From contig NZ_JARFTP010000006.1 in NCBI RefSeq assembly GCF_029167375.1, positions 124,001 through 188,000 of the forward strand: a stretch of DNA of 64,000 bases, in the 5' to 3' direction. Made by a program: the position numbers and the translations under genes. Below the pieces are notes generated by a model. That model was not told the origin of the DNA, did not search any database, and saw only the letters and a list, made by a program, of their open reading frames with translations. Shown here piece after piece: positions 1-7,562 of the stretch. This stretch comes from Tsukamurella sp. 8F (GTDB taxonomy: Bacteria; Actinomycetota; Actinomycetes; Mycobacteriales; Mycobacteriaceae). Each line of letters begins with the position of its first letter. Positions within the stretch are counted from its first letter, which is position 1.

Positions 1-2
1 GC

Positions 3-176
3 GAGTGGTTCCGGACGCAGTACGCCCGCGTCCAACCGGGTCGGGTCGTGGACGTCGGGACCACGAGCCTGAGGTTCGCCGACGCCGAGCACGTGCCTGT
101 CGAGCTGATCGGCGAGCTGGCTGCGCGAGTCCGGCCCGTCGACCTGATCTGCGGCGCAGCCGCACGCGAGGCCTGA
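3..176 (+). CDS. DUF1801-like protein, C-terminal end (5' truncated by window edge)
   Basis: An open frame enters from the left edge and ends in TGA at 174-176, giving 57 residues. The visible part has a stretch reading TTSLRFADAEHVPVELIGEL, then an amphipathic helix and a short tail. This resembles the C-terminal end of DUF1801 domains, which typically read G-x-S-x-x-R-F-x-x-x-E-x-x-P-x-x-x-I-x-E, but the assignment rests on pattern memory from a fragment and is tentative. It runs in the same direction as the downstream transporter, 63 bp away. No catalytic motif is visible in this piece. Confidence 0.45.
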   Translation, partial: EWFRTQYARVQPGRVVDVGTTSLRFADAEHVPVELIGELAARVRPVDLICGAAAREA

Positions 177-226
177 CCGCGGGCCCGCCGAACTGCTTCG
201 AGTCACCGTCGGGTGCGGGCGTGGGC

Positions 227-240
227 TAACCTCCCGCGCA
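227..240 (+). promoter_or_regulatory. Candidate -10 element for a leaderless yhhQ transcript
   Basis: TAACCT at 227-232 fits the TANNNT form of an actinobacterial -10 element. The expected transcription start, seven bases on, falls at 239/240, which is the A of the yhhQ ATG. No convincing -35 hexamer is present at 16-18 bp. There is also no purine-rich ribosome binding site before the ATG, which agrees with leaderless translation. Confidence 0.4.
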
Positions 241-1016
241 TGACCGATACCGAACCGTTCTCTGGGCGGCCGGCCTCGTCCCGCACGAAGCCGGCCTACG
301 CCAAGATCTCGTCCCCCTACCTCCAGATCATGGTGGCCCTGTTCGTGGGCGTCATGCTCATCTCCAACATCACCACGACGAAACCGGTGGTGTTCGCCCC
401 GTCGCTGCACCTGGACCTCCTCGGCCTGCACATCGAGGGCATCGCCACCGATGGCGCCTTCTATCTGTTCCCCCTCGCCTACGTCCTCGGCGACGTCATC
501 TCCGAGGTGTACGGCTTCCGCGCGATGCGCCGCGTGATCCTGTCCGGCTTCGCGATCCTGGCGCTCGCGGCCGGCTGCTTCTGGCTGACGACGAGGCTGC
601 CCGGCGCGCCCGGCTACGACCCCTCGGCGTTCGAGACCGTGGCCGGCGTGGTGCCGCGGTTCCTCCTCGCGGGCCTCGCCGGATACCTCGTCGGCGAGCT
701 GATGAATTCGTACGTGCTGGTCAAGATGAAAGCGTGGACGGGCGAGCGGATGCTGTGGTCGCGCCTGCTGGGATCGACCGTCGTGGGCGAATTCTTCGAC
801 ACGCTGGTGTTCTGTTCGATCGCCGCGCCCGCGCTCGGGTTCACCTCGGCCGGGCAGTTCCTCAACTACACCATCCTCGGTTTCCTCTGGAAAACGCTGG
901 TCGAGATCCTCATCATGCCGATCAGCTACCTGACGTGCTGGTACGTGAAGCGGCGCGAACCGAGCTATCAGGCGGCACTCCGCGGCGAGACCTCGGTCAC
1001 GGGCGCGGTGCTATAA
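240..1016 (+). CDS. VUT/YhhQ family transporter (queuosine precursor transporter-like)
   Basis: A 258-residue integral membrane protein of the VUT (YhhQ) family, whose characterised E. coli member imports the queuosine precursors preQ0 and preQ1. After a polar N-terminus of about 30 residues there are roughly six hydrophobic segments. Family hallmarks include the region ISNITTTKPVVF after the first membrane segment, ADGxFYLFPLAYVLGDVISEVYG-like residues near 75-95 (here TDGAFYLFPLAYVLGDVISE), and a late segment containing SRLLGSTVVGEFFDT. I chose the ATG at 240 because a -10-like hexamer sits exactly seven bases upstream. An earlier start at 213 would add nine weakly conserved residues. No preQ1-type riboswitch is recognisable upstream. 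The stop codon overlaps the extended -10 upstream of greA. Substrate is inferred from family only. Confidence 0.8.
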   Translation: MTDTEPFSGRPASSRTKPAYAKISSPYLQIMVALFVGVMLISNITTTKPVVFAPSLHLDLLGLHIEGIATDGAFYLFPLAYVLGDVISEVYGFRAMRRVILSGFAILALAAGCFWLTTRLPGAPGYDPSAFETVAGVVPRFLLAGLAGYLVGELMNSYVLVKMKAWTGERMLWSRLLGSTVVGEFFDTLVFCSIAAPALGFTSAGQFLNYTILGFLWKTLVEILIMPISYLTCWYVKRREPSYQAALRGETSVTGAVL

Positions 1017-1017
1017 T
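1009..1017 (+). promoter_or_regulatory. Extended -10 promoter (TGcTATAAT) upstream of greA
   Basis: TG-C-TATAAT at 1009-1017 is a perfect consensus extended -10 element and overlaps the TAA stop of the upstream gene. No good -35 lies at 16-18 bp, which extended -10 promoters can do without. The predicted start near 1024 leaves a leader of about 115 nt before greA, and that leader begins with the terminator-like hairpin at 1026-1062. Confidence 0.6.
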
Positions 1018-1025
1018 CCTCGGAT

Positions 1026-1062
1026 ACACGGTTCCACCGCGGAGCCGTGTTTGTTGCATTTT
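1026..1062 (+). terminator. Hairpin with T-rich tail: yhhQ terminator and possible greA leader attenuator
   Basis: Arms ACACGGTTCC (1026-1035) and GGAGCCGTGT (1041-1050) pair over 10 bp with one G-U wobble around the loop ACCGC. They are followed by TTGTTGCATTTT (1051-1062), a discontinuous T tract. It lies 2-3 nt after the predicted greA start site, so it could end both readthrough from yhhQ and transcripts begun at the extended -10. Either reading fits the sequence. Confidence 0.6.
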
Positions 1063-1139
1063 CGGGCGGTACCGCTGGCGGGAAGCAGTCCTGCCGCGCC
1101 GCACGACGACCGTGCCCGACGAACGAACGGAGTGACGAG

Positions 1140-1634
1140 ATGACGGACACTCAGGTGACCTGGCTGACGCCCGAGTCGCACGAGCGCCTCAAGAACGAGC
1201 TGGACGCGCTGATCGCGAATCGGCCCGTCATCGCCGCCGAGATCAACGAGCGCCGCGAGGAGGGCGACCTCAAGGAGAACGGCGGGTACCACGCAGCGCG
1301 CGAGGAGCAGGGCCAACAGGAGGCACGCATCCGCCAGCTACAGGAGCTGCTGAACAACGCCAAGGTGGGCGAGGCCCCCGCGCAGTCCGGTATCGCGCTC
1401 CCGGGCTCGGTGGTGAAGGTCTACTACGACGGCGACGAGTCCGACCACGAGACGTTCCTGATCGCGACGCGCGAGGAGGGCGCACAGGACGGCAAGCTCG
1501 AGGTCTACTCCCCCAACTCTCCGCTCGGCCACGCGCTCATCGACGCGAAGGTCGGCGAGACCCGCGAGTACACCATCCCCAGCGGCTCGACCATCAAGGT
1601 CACACTGGTCAGCGCGGAGCCCTACCACTCGTAG
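1140..1634 (+). CDS. greA: Transcription elongation factor GreA
   Basis: A 164-residue GreA, the normal length for the family. GreA enters the secondary channel of stalled RNA polymerase and stimulates cleavage of backtracked RNA. The N-terminal coiled coil (residues about 5-80) contains the acidic tip motif in [22 protein letters not shown], where the D and E of GDLKEN are the catalytic pair. The C-terminal FKBP-like domain (about 85-164) carries [18 protein letters not shown], typical of GreA. The ATG at 1140 has CGGAG about nine bases upstream; the longer in-frame extension lacks similarity to GreA. It is followed by a strong hairpin and converges with the NodB-fold gene. In M. tuberculosis greA also sits beside metB and cbs; here a NodB-fold gene and mftEFG intervene. 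Confidence 0.96.
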   Translation: MTDTQVTWLTPESHERLKNELDALIANRPVIAAEINERREEGDLKENGGYHAAREEQGQQEARIRQLQELLNNAKVGEAPAQSGIALPGSVVKVYYDGDESDHETFLIATREEGAQDGKLEVYSPNSPLGHALIDAKVGETREYTIPSGSTIKVTLVSAEPYHS

Positions 1635-1641
1635 CGATACA

Positions 1642-1690
1642 ACGACCGGCGGCCCGGCACCCTGATCGCAGGGAGCCGGGCCGCCGTCGT
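1642..1690. terminator. Bidirectional hairpin terminator between convergent greA and NodB-fold gene
   Basis: A long nested dyad: ACGAC (1642-1646)/GTCGT (1686-1690), then GGCGGCCCGGC (1648-1658)/GCCGGGCCGCC (1675-1685), then CCCTG (1660-1664)/CAGGG (1669-1673) around the loop ATCG. It lies between two convergent stops and has no T tract on either side, so it would be a stem-only terminator of the kind common in actinobacteria. Confidence 0.75.
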
Positions 1691-1703
1691 CTGTGGCCTG
1701 CCG

Positions 1704-2855
1704 CTATTGCGCACCCCGCGAGCCCAGCAACGTGCTCGCGGTGACGAATGCGTAGCCCTTGGCCTCGAGCGCGGAGAGCGCCTGGTCCAGTCCCGTCGCG
1801 GAGTCCGGGAAGGTGTCGTGCAGCATCACGATCTGCCCCGGCTTCGCCCGCTCGATGGCGGCCGCGATCGCCGACGGGTCGCCCTGGTGCGAGTAGTCCT
1901 GCGAGTCGATGTCCCACAGCACCTGGGTGAGTCCCTCGCGCCTGCCCGCCGCCACGACGTCAGGGGAACTGTGGCCACCCATCGGCCGGAACAGGCTCGG
2001 GCTGATACCGGTCGCGACCTTCACCGCCTGGTCGGTGTCCGCGAGCTGCTGCTCCTGTTCCGCGGCGCCGAGAGTCGTGAGGTCCGCCTGATCCCACGTA
2101 CCGTTGGCGATCTCGTTGCCGGAGCCCGTGATCGCGGCGACGACGTCGGCGTTCTGCGCCACCTGTGCGCCGGTCACGAAGAACGTGCCGCGGGCACCAT
2201 GCCGATCGAGGACGCTGAGGAACTGCCTGGTCTCGGGGCTGGGCCCGCCCGAGAAGGTGAGCGCGACGCACTTCGCGACCGCACAGTTCGGCGTCGCGTC
2301 GGATACGTAGCCGGAGCCGCCCGCGGGAGGCGTCGTGACGGTGGTGGTCGTGGTGGACGGCGCGGGTGCCGTCGTCGTGGCGCCGGGCGCCGGCGGCTCG
2401 GTGGTGATCGCAGGGCCGGGCGGCTCGGTGGTGGTCGCGGGCGCCTCGGTGGTGGTCGGCGACGCGGTCGTCGGGGGCCGCGGGCTGCGCGGCTCGGCAG
2501 ACGTGCGGGGCGCCGACGCGGCCGGGGCCGCGGGTGCGGGGGGCGCGGGGGCGCGGACCGTCTTGGTGACCACCGACGGCGCGGGCGGCTTCGGCGGCGG
2601 AGGGGCGGTGCTCGTGCGGGCCTGAGGCCCGGCGCCCGGGTTGGCGCCGGCGCCCGGGGCGGCCGATGCTCCGGAGGGCGGCGCCGTCGCGATCGAGTTG
2701 GAGTCGCCTGGCACGGCATCGAAGTCCACGCCCGATCCCGCCTGATGCGGGGAGTCCGTCGGCAACACCACCGCGGCGCCGATCGCCGCGGCGATGACGA
2801 CAGCACTGCCACCGAACGCGTAGTTGCGCATCCGCCTGCTCTGCCTCGGCCTCAC
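1704..2855 (-). CDS. Secreted/anchored NodB-fold protein with degenerate deacetylase motifs
   Basis: 383 residues: a basic N-terminus and one hydrophobic segment (about 12-31), a Pro/Thr/Ala-rich linker with TTTEPP-like repeats (about 50-183), then a carbohydrate esterase 4 (NodB) domain (about 195-375). Active members need T-F-D-D-G-P (base and metal ligand) and H-x-x-x-H metal ligands. Here motif 1 reads TFSGGP (200-205) and motif 2 reads NGTWDQADL (251-259), so both Asp residues and both His residues are absent. Motifs 3 to 5 survive as FRPMGG (289-294), WDIDSQDY (314-321) and MLHD (344-347). The fold is probably intact and the metal-dependent activity lost. GTG at 2855 has GGAG seven bases upstream; ATG at 2831 is the alternative. 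It lies 119 bp downstream of mftG on the same strand. Confidence 0.8.
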   Translation of the reverse strand: MRPRQSRRMRNYAFGGSAVVIAAAIGAAVVLPTDSPHQAGSGVDFDAVPGDSNSIATAPPSGASAAPGAGANPGAGPQARTSTAPPPPKPPAPSVVTKTVRAPAPPAPAAPAASAPRTSAEPRSPRPPTTASPTTTEAPATTTEPPGPAITTEPPAPGATTTAPAPSTTTTTVTTPPAGGSGYVSDATPNCAVAKCVALTFSGGPSPETRQFLSVLDRHGARGTFFVTGAQVAQNADVVAAITGSGNEIANGTWDQADLTTLGAAEQEQQLADTDQAVKVATGISPSLFRPMGGHSSPDVVAAGRREGLTQVLWDIDSQDYSHQGDPSAIAAAIERAKPGQIVMLHDTFPDSATGLDQALSALEAKGYAFVTASTLLGSRGAQ

Positions 2856-2866
2856 ATACCACTCCA

Positions 2867-2878
2867 GACACTTGTGTC
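2867..2878. promoter_or_regulatory. 12-bp dyad upstream of the NodB-fold gene
   Basis: GACAC-TT-GTGTC lies 11 bp before the GTG start of the NodB-fold gene, inside the 119-bp gap after mftG. It could be an operator or part of a leader. The remainder of the gap is AT-richer than its surroundings and probably holds the promoter, but no clear hexamer pair stands out. Confidence 0.3.
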
Positions 2879-2974
2879 ACTCATACAACAGTGACCACAA
2901 TAATCCCAGGAGCGACTCGCGCGAAACTCGAGATCGACAAGGGTGACCTTTTCGTTACCACCCGTCGTGCGGAT

Positions 2975-4276
2975 TCACCCGCGAAGCAGCACCTCGGACA
3001 GGCGCTCTGCCACCGCGATGACCGTCGCGTGCGGGCCGCGCGTGGGCACGACGGGAACTGCAGAGCCGTCCGCCACGTACAGGCCCTCGACACCCCGGAT
3101 CCGGCCCGCGCCGTCCGCCGGCGCCTCGTCGGAGTCGCCCATGCGGGCCGTTCCGCACAGGTGCAGAGGCACGCCGAGAACCGCCTCACCCCTCGTCGGA
3201 AGCAGGTCTCGAACACTCGCGACACCCGCAGCGAGCAGGGCTGCGTCGGACCCCGAGCGGTGGACCCGGACCCCGGCACCCCCCAGGACCTCGGCCCGCT
3301 GCTTCGACGTCATAGCCGCGACACCGACGCGCAGCACCGGGTCATCGACTCCTCCGATCGCGCGGCCGAACGGCGCCGTATAGGGCCTGATCTCGACCTC
3401 ACCCTCCGGCAGAACGAGGTGGGCGACCGCCTCGAGGATCGGGCGGGACGGGTCGTGCGGCCCGGGATCGAGCGCCAGCGGCAGTGTCACCTCAGGGTGG
3501 TCGGTGCCGCCGCGGCCGACGCCCGGCAGGTCGACGACCGGCTCCGCGCCCAGTTCTGCGACGGTTCGCGCCGCGCCGATACCCGACCTGAGCAGCAGCC
3601 GTGGGGTCCCCACCGAACCGGCACAGAGCACCACTAGTTCGGCGGCCACGGGACCCGCGTCCGTCTCGACCCCGATCGCGCGTCTGCGCCGCCCGCGGAC
3701 GCGCCGGACGATCCGCCCCTCCCGCACGTCCACCCCGGGACCTAGATAGGCCGCGGCGGTGTCGACCCGGAGGCCCCGCGCCGCGTTGAGGGTCACCGGC
3801 CCCGCAACGGGCGCTTCCGCCTCGTCGAGGTCCGAGACCACCGGGACCCGTGCGGCCGTAGCCGCGGCGAGCAACGAGCGCCCCGCAGGCGCCATGTCCT
3901 CGATCGGGACTCGGACGCGCGGAAGGAGGATCCGCTCGTAGTAGGGGCTCATCGATTCGAACGTCCACCCCGCGGGCCACGGGCCGAAATCGCCGGGGCG
4001 GGCGCGCAACAGATAGGCGCCGTTCACGGCCGACGAGCCACCGACCCGCCCGCCGCGGGCCGCTCCCACCACCGTCCCCGGCGCGACCTCGTCGCCGTAG
4101 CGCAGCAGCCCTTCGTCGCGCGAGCCGACGGGTAGGAGGCCGACTGCGCTGGACGGCAGCTGCGCGGGGCCCGCCTCGAACAACAGCACATGCACGCCCG
4201 CCGCGGCGAGTCGGCCCGCGACCACGCAGCCGGCGGATCCTGCGCCGACCACGACGACCTCGGCCGACTCCGTCAC
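2975..4276 (-). CDS. mftG: MftG, mycofactocin-associated GMC-family flavin oxidoreductase
   Basis: A 433-residue GMC oxidoreductase. The N-terminal FAD-binding motif is VVVVGAGSAGCVVAGRL, followed by GGSSAVNGAYLLR-type FAD contacts. The C-terminal half has HLCGTARMGDSDEAP and ends VPTRGPHATVIAVAERL, both typical of MftG. MftG is associated with reoxidising mycofactocinol and passing electrons toward the respiratory chain. The GTG at 4276 overlaps the mftF stop as GTGA; the upstream in-frame extension is out-of-frame mftF sequence. It is the last of three overlapping mft genes. It lacks the long extra domains of choline oxidase-like GMC enzymes, which fits MftG. Confidence 0.88.
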   Translation of the reverse strand: MTESAEVVVVGAGSAGCVVAGRLAAAGVHVLLFEAGPAQLPSSAVGLLPVGSRDEGLLRYGDEVAPGTVVGAARGGRVGGSSAVNGAYLLRARPGDFGPWPAGWTFESMSPYYERILLPRVRVPIEDMAPAGRSLLAAATAARVPVVSDLDEAEAPVAGPVTLNAARGLRVDTAAAYLGPGVDVREGRIVRRVRGRRRRAIGVETDAGPVAAELVVLCAGSVGTPRLLLRSGIGAARTVAELGAEPVVDLPGVGRGGTDHPEVTLPLALDPGPHDPSRPILEAVAHLVLPEGEVEIRPYTAPFGRAIGGVDDPVLRVGVAAMTSKQRAEVLGGAGVRVHRSGSDAALLAAGVASVRDLLPTRGEAVLGVPLHLCGTARMGDSDEAPADGAGRIRGVEGLYVADGSAVPVVPTRGPHATVIAVAERLSEVLLRG

Positions 4277-5667
4277 CGCGTGATCCTCGGTCGGAGCGCC
4301 TCCGGGCTCCGCGCGGCGAGCACGCCGCGCCACAGTCCGGCTCCGTACGCGAGATCGTCGAGCCGCAGCAGGACGGTGTGGGCCAGCGGTCCGGGCCCGC
4401 CCGGAACCCGGTGCTCCCACCAGTCGGCGACGCCGTCCAGCAAGGCGCCGGCCAGCACGGCCCGCCGCATCCGGCGCGACACGAGCGCCGCGGGCAAAGC
4501 CACGGGCCAGTAGTGCCGCCACGCCGCGGACACCACCTGCCGCAGGCCACCGGCGAACCCGCGCGCCACGACCCGTGCCACCAGAGGTGCCCGGTGCGGC
4601 ACACCGTCGAGGGCCGCGGCCACCTTCCGCGCGGCGTAGGCCTGGGCGCCGATCGCGAGGAGCGTACCCACCCCCGACACGCCGGCGACACCCACGACAC
4701 CGACCAGGGTCGCCGCCGACATCGCCATCGGCGGCACCAGCCCGGGGTGCCGCACCGCAAGCGGCGCCGCGCTGGTACCGTAGAACGCCTTGCGGCGCAG
4801 CCAATCCCACGGGTTCACGCGGTGGTCGTGCGCCACTCGCGAAGCGGGAACATAGCGGGCGCGTCCGCCTGCCGCAGAGATGCGCCAGCAAAGGTCGACA
4901 TCCTCACCGACGTGCATCTGCTCATCGAAGCCGCCGACCTCGTCGAACATGCTGCGCCGCAGCACCATAGCAGCACTCGGCACGTAGGCGACGGGGGTGC
5001 CGGCGGCGATGCGCGCGGGATCTCGGCCGAGGTCCAGCGAGGAGCGGGCGTGTTCGTAACGGGCTATCGCGCGCCGCACCGGACTCCGCTCCGTGCCACC
5101 CAGGCTGAGCGCAACGATGCGCGGAGCCGCCATCGCGACCGCAGGATCGGAGAACGCAGGAAGAAGACGGTCGAGCCACCCCGGTCTGGGCACGACATCG
5201 GAATCGAGCACTGCGACGAACTCGGTGTCTGCACAGTCGATCCCGGCGTTTCGTGCGGCGGCCGGACCGCGCGGGCGCCGGTGGCGGATGATGCGGACGC
5301 CGTCGATATGGAGCGGGACGGCGCTGCCGTCGTCCACCACGATCACATCGGTGACTCCGTCGCGGCGCAACGCATCCACGACCCGGACGACGCCGGAGGC
5401 GTTGTCCTTCACCGGGACGACCACGGTGACCGGCGGACGGACATCCGGAGAGGAGTCAGGATGTGCCAGCCCCGCGTCGAGCAGACGCCTGGCCACGGCG
5501 GCCGAGATCGCGTCGCACACGACGATGCCGTCTCCGTCGATCGCCCCCGCCTCCCTGAGCCGCAGCAGCCGCAGCGGCGCGCCGCCCAACAGCACTCGCC
5601 CGCCATCGAGAACCCTGGCGCCGCTGTCTATCCGGACGGTGAAGCCGTCCGGAAGGCGGGGTGTCAC
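4273..5667 (-). CDS. mftF: MftF, mycofactocin glycosyltransferase
   Basis: 464 residues with the MftF layout: a short N-terminal region (1-75), a GT2-type glycosyltransferase domain from VTVVVPVKDNA at about 80, a DDGS motif, VLDSDVVP (the DxD-like nucleotide-sugar site), HVGEDVDLCWRI (the acceptor-base ED), and a hydrophobic C-terminal region with membrane-associated helices from about 300. In mycofactocin biosynthesis MftF adds beta-1,4-linked glucose units to the redox cofactor. GTG at 5667 overlaps the mftE stop by four bases, and its own stop overlaps the mftG GTG, so the three genes are translationally coupled. Confidence 0.9.
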   Translation of the reverse strand: MTPRLPDGFTVRIDSGARVLDGGRVLLGGAPLRLLRLREAGAIDGDGIVVCDAISAAVARRLLDAGLAHPDSSPDVRPPVTVVVPVKDNASGVVRVVDALRRDGVTDVIVVDDGSAVPLHIDGVRIIRHRRPRGPAAARNAGIDCADTEFVAVLDSDVVPRPGWLDRLLPAFSDPAVAMAAPRIVALSLGGTERSPVRRAIARYEHARSSLDLGRDPARIAAGTPVAYVPSAAMVLRRSMFDEVGGFDEQMHVGEDVDLCWRISAAGGRARYVPASRVAHDHRVNPWDWLRRKAFYGTSAAPLAVRHPGLVPPMAMSAATLVGVVGVAGVSGVGTLLAIGAQAYAARKVAAALDGVPHRAPLVARVVARGFAGGLRQVVSAAWRHYWPVALPAALVSRRMRRAVLAGALLDGVADWWEHRVPGGPGPLAHTVLLRLDDLAYGAGLWRGVLAARSPEALRPRITR

Positions 5668-6362
5668 CGGAGCCGTCCGGCGTCGTCCGGCGCCCAGCGG
5701 CGCACCGAGTCGGCAGCCCGCCCCGTGAGCTCGACCAACAGGCGCTCACCCTCCGCCGCCGTCGCCCCGCGCGGGTCTCCGAGCACGCCACTGCTGCTCA
5801 CGGCACGCACACCGCCGGCACGGATCTCGGGTAGCAGCTCGGTCAGGGATCTGGTGTCTCCCGCATGGATCAGCTTAGTGCGCACGGTGTCCGGCGCCAG
5901 GTGCAGCAGCAGCGACGTCTCGGTGCGCCCCGCGTGCGGATCGGAACCCATCGGATCGCAGGGAAGCCACGCGACATCACGCCTCTCGTAACGCAGTTGC
6001 GTCACGGCCGCGGCCACGCCGGCGACGTTGCCGCCGTGGCCGTTCACGATCAGCAGCCGCGGCGCCCACACGCACACGGACCGGCCGTACTCGATGAGCA
6101 GCGTCTTCAGCGCCTCGGTGCCCAGCGACACCGTGCCCGGGAAGCCCTCGTGCTCGCCCGAGGCGCCGTACGCGACGGCGGGGGCGCAGGCGCCGTCGAC
6201 GGCTGCCGCGACAGCGCGGGCTACCGCCTCCGCGATTCGCGTGTCCGTGTCGAGCGGGAGATGCGGTCCGTGCTGTTCGAGCGCGCCCAGCGGGACCACG
6301 ACGAGGCGCGGTGCCCCACCCTCGATCTCGGGCCAGGTCCGTGGGCCGAGCGCATCAGTCAC
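5664..6362 (-). CDS. mftE: MftE, mycofactocin precursor peptide peptidase (creatininase family)
   Basis: 232 residues of the creatininase family. Metal ligands appear as E and H in PLGALEQHGPHLPLDTDT (about 28-42), then GASGEHEGFPGT, LLIVNGHGGN and SDPHAGRTETS, which are the family metal-binding positions. MftE releases the C-terminal Val-Tyr-derived moiety (AHDP) from the MftC-modified MftA peptide. GTG at 6362 begins 24 bp after metB, with only a weak ribosome binding site. Upstream lies metB, not mftD, so the usual mftABCD genes are missing from this locus and must be elsewhere if the pathway works. Confidence 0.9.
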   Translation of the reverse strand: MTDALGPRTWPEIEGGAPRLVVVPLGALEQHGPHLPLDTDTRIAEAVARAVAAAVDGACAPAVAYGASGEHEGFPGTVSLGTEALKTLLIEYGRSVCVWAPRLLIVNGHGGNVAGVAAAVTQLRYERRDVAWLPCDPMGSDPHAGRTETSLLLHLAPDTVRTKLIHAGDTRSLTELLPEIRAGGVRAVSSSGVLGDPRGATAAEGERLLVELTGRAADSVRRWAPDDAGRLR

Positions 6363-6386
6363 GGGCTCGACGCTACCCCGACCGAG

Positions 6387-7559
6387 TCAGCCCAGGGCGT
6401 TGTCCAGGTCGGCGATCAGGTCACCGATGTCCTCGATGCCGACGGACAGACGCACGAGATCCGCCGGGACCTCGAGCTGCGACCCCGCAGTGGAGGCGTG
6501 GGTCATCGCGCCGGGGTGCTCGATGAGCGATTCGATGCCGCCCAGCGACTCGGCGAGCGTGAAGACCTCGGTGCGCGAGCACAGCCGCTGCGCAGCTTCG
6601 AGGCCGCCCTCCAGGCGCACAGACACCATTCCGCCGAAGCGCCGCATCTGCTTGGCCGCAACGGCGTGATTGGGGTGCGAGTCGAGGCCCGGGTACAGCA
6701 CCGACGCCACCTCGGGCCGCCCCGACAGGAACTCGACGACCTTCTCGGCGTTGTCGCAGTGGCGATCCATCCGCACGCCGAGGGTCTTGATCCCGCGCAG
6801 GGTCAGGAACACATCGAACGGCCCGGGTACCGCACCGGAACCGTTCTGCAGGAACGCGATATCGGCGTCGAGCTGCTCGTCGTTCACCACGAGCGCACCG
6901 CCGACCGTGTCGCTGTGCCCGCCCAGGTACTTGGTTGCGGAGTGCACGACTACGTCCGCACCCAGCTCCAGTGGCTTCTGCAGGTAGGGGCTGGCGAAGG
7001 TGTTGTCGACGACGAGCCGCGTCCCGGCTTCGTGCGCCACGCCCGCGAGTGCCTCGATGTCGCCGATGTTGAGCAGCGGGTTGGTGGGTGTCTCTACCCA
7101 CACCAGCTTCGTGTTGGGGCGGATCGCCGCGCGCACCGCGTCGACGTCGTTGACGGCGGCCGGTGTCTGCTCGATCCCCCACTGGGAGAACACCTTGTCG
7201 ATGAGGCGGAAGGTGCCGCCGTATGCGTCGTCGGGGATCACCAGGTGATCGCCGGGGCGCAGGGTCGCGCGCAGGATCGCATCGGTAGCGGCCATGCCGG
7301 ACGCGAAGGCGCGCCCGAACGCTCCCCCCTCGATCGCGGCCAGGTTCGCCTCATACGCCTGCCGCGTCGGGTTGCCCGTGCGGGCGTACTCGAAACCCCC
7401 GCGCATGCCGCCCACGCCGTCCTGCTTGAAGGTCGAGCTGGCGTAGATCGGCACGTTGACCGCGCCCGTCAGCGGATCCGGGTCGTATCCCGCATGGATC
7501 GCGGTGGTCGAGAACCCCTTGGCCGCGTATCGGTCCGTCGCGGAACGCTGCTCGCTCAT
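6387..7559 (-). CDS. metB: Cystathionine gamma-synthase / gamma-lyase (trans-sulfuration PLP enzyme)
   Basis: 390 residues, full length for the Cys/Met PLP-dependent family. Visible signatures are FEYARTGNPTR, the glycine-rich FASGMAATDAIL phosphate-binding region, VDNTFASPYLQKPLELGADVVVHSATKYLGGHSD (lysine of SATKYLGGH carries PLP) and FTLAESLGGIESLIEHPG near the end. It makes cystathionine from O-succinylhomoserine and cysteine, or acts as a gamma-lyase in reverse trans-sulfuration; sequence alone does not separate these. Starts three bases after cbs and reads on into mftE with 24 bp spacing, so cbs, metB and mftEFG probably form one transcript. The cbs-metB pairing matches M. tuberculosis Rv1077/Rv1079. 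Confidence 0.92.
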   Translation of the reverse strand: MSEQRSATDRYAAKGFSTTAIHAGYDPDPLTGAVNVPIYASSTFKQDGVGGMRGGFEYARTGNPTRQAYEANLAAIEGGAFGRAFASGMAATDAILRATLRPGDHLVIPDDAYGGTFRLIDKVFSQWGIEQTPAAVNDVDAVRAAIRPNTKLVWVETPTNPLLNIGDIEALAGVAHEAGTRLVVDNTFASPYLQKPLELGADVVVHSATKYLGGHSDTVGGALVVNDEQLDADIAFLQNGSGAVPGPFDVFLTLRGIKTLGVRMDRHCDNAEKVVEFLSGRPEVASVLYPGLDSHPNHAVAAKQMRRFGGMVSVRLEGGLEAAQRLCSRTEVFTLAESLGGIESLIEHPGAMTHASTAGSQLEVPADLVRLSVGIEDIGDLIADLDNALG

Positions 7560-7562
7560 CGA

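Noticed and set aside
177-239. preQ1 riboswitch upstream of the VUT transporter
   Set aside because: The 63-bp interval has no matching stem or A-rich tail, and a -10 for leaderless transcription occupies it.
2335-2630. DNA tandem repeat in the low-complexity part of the NodB-fold gene
   Set aside because: The repetition follows Pro/Thr/Ala codons of the protein linker and has no consistent nucleotide unit.
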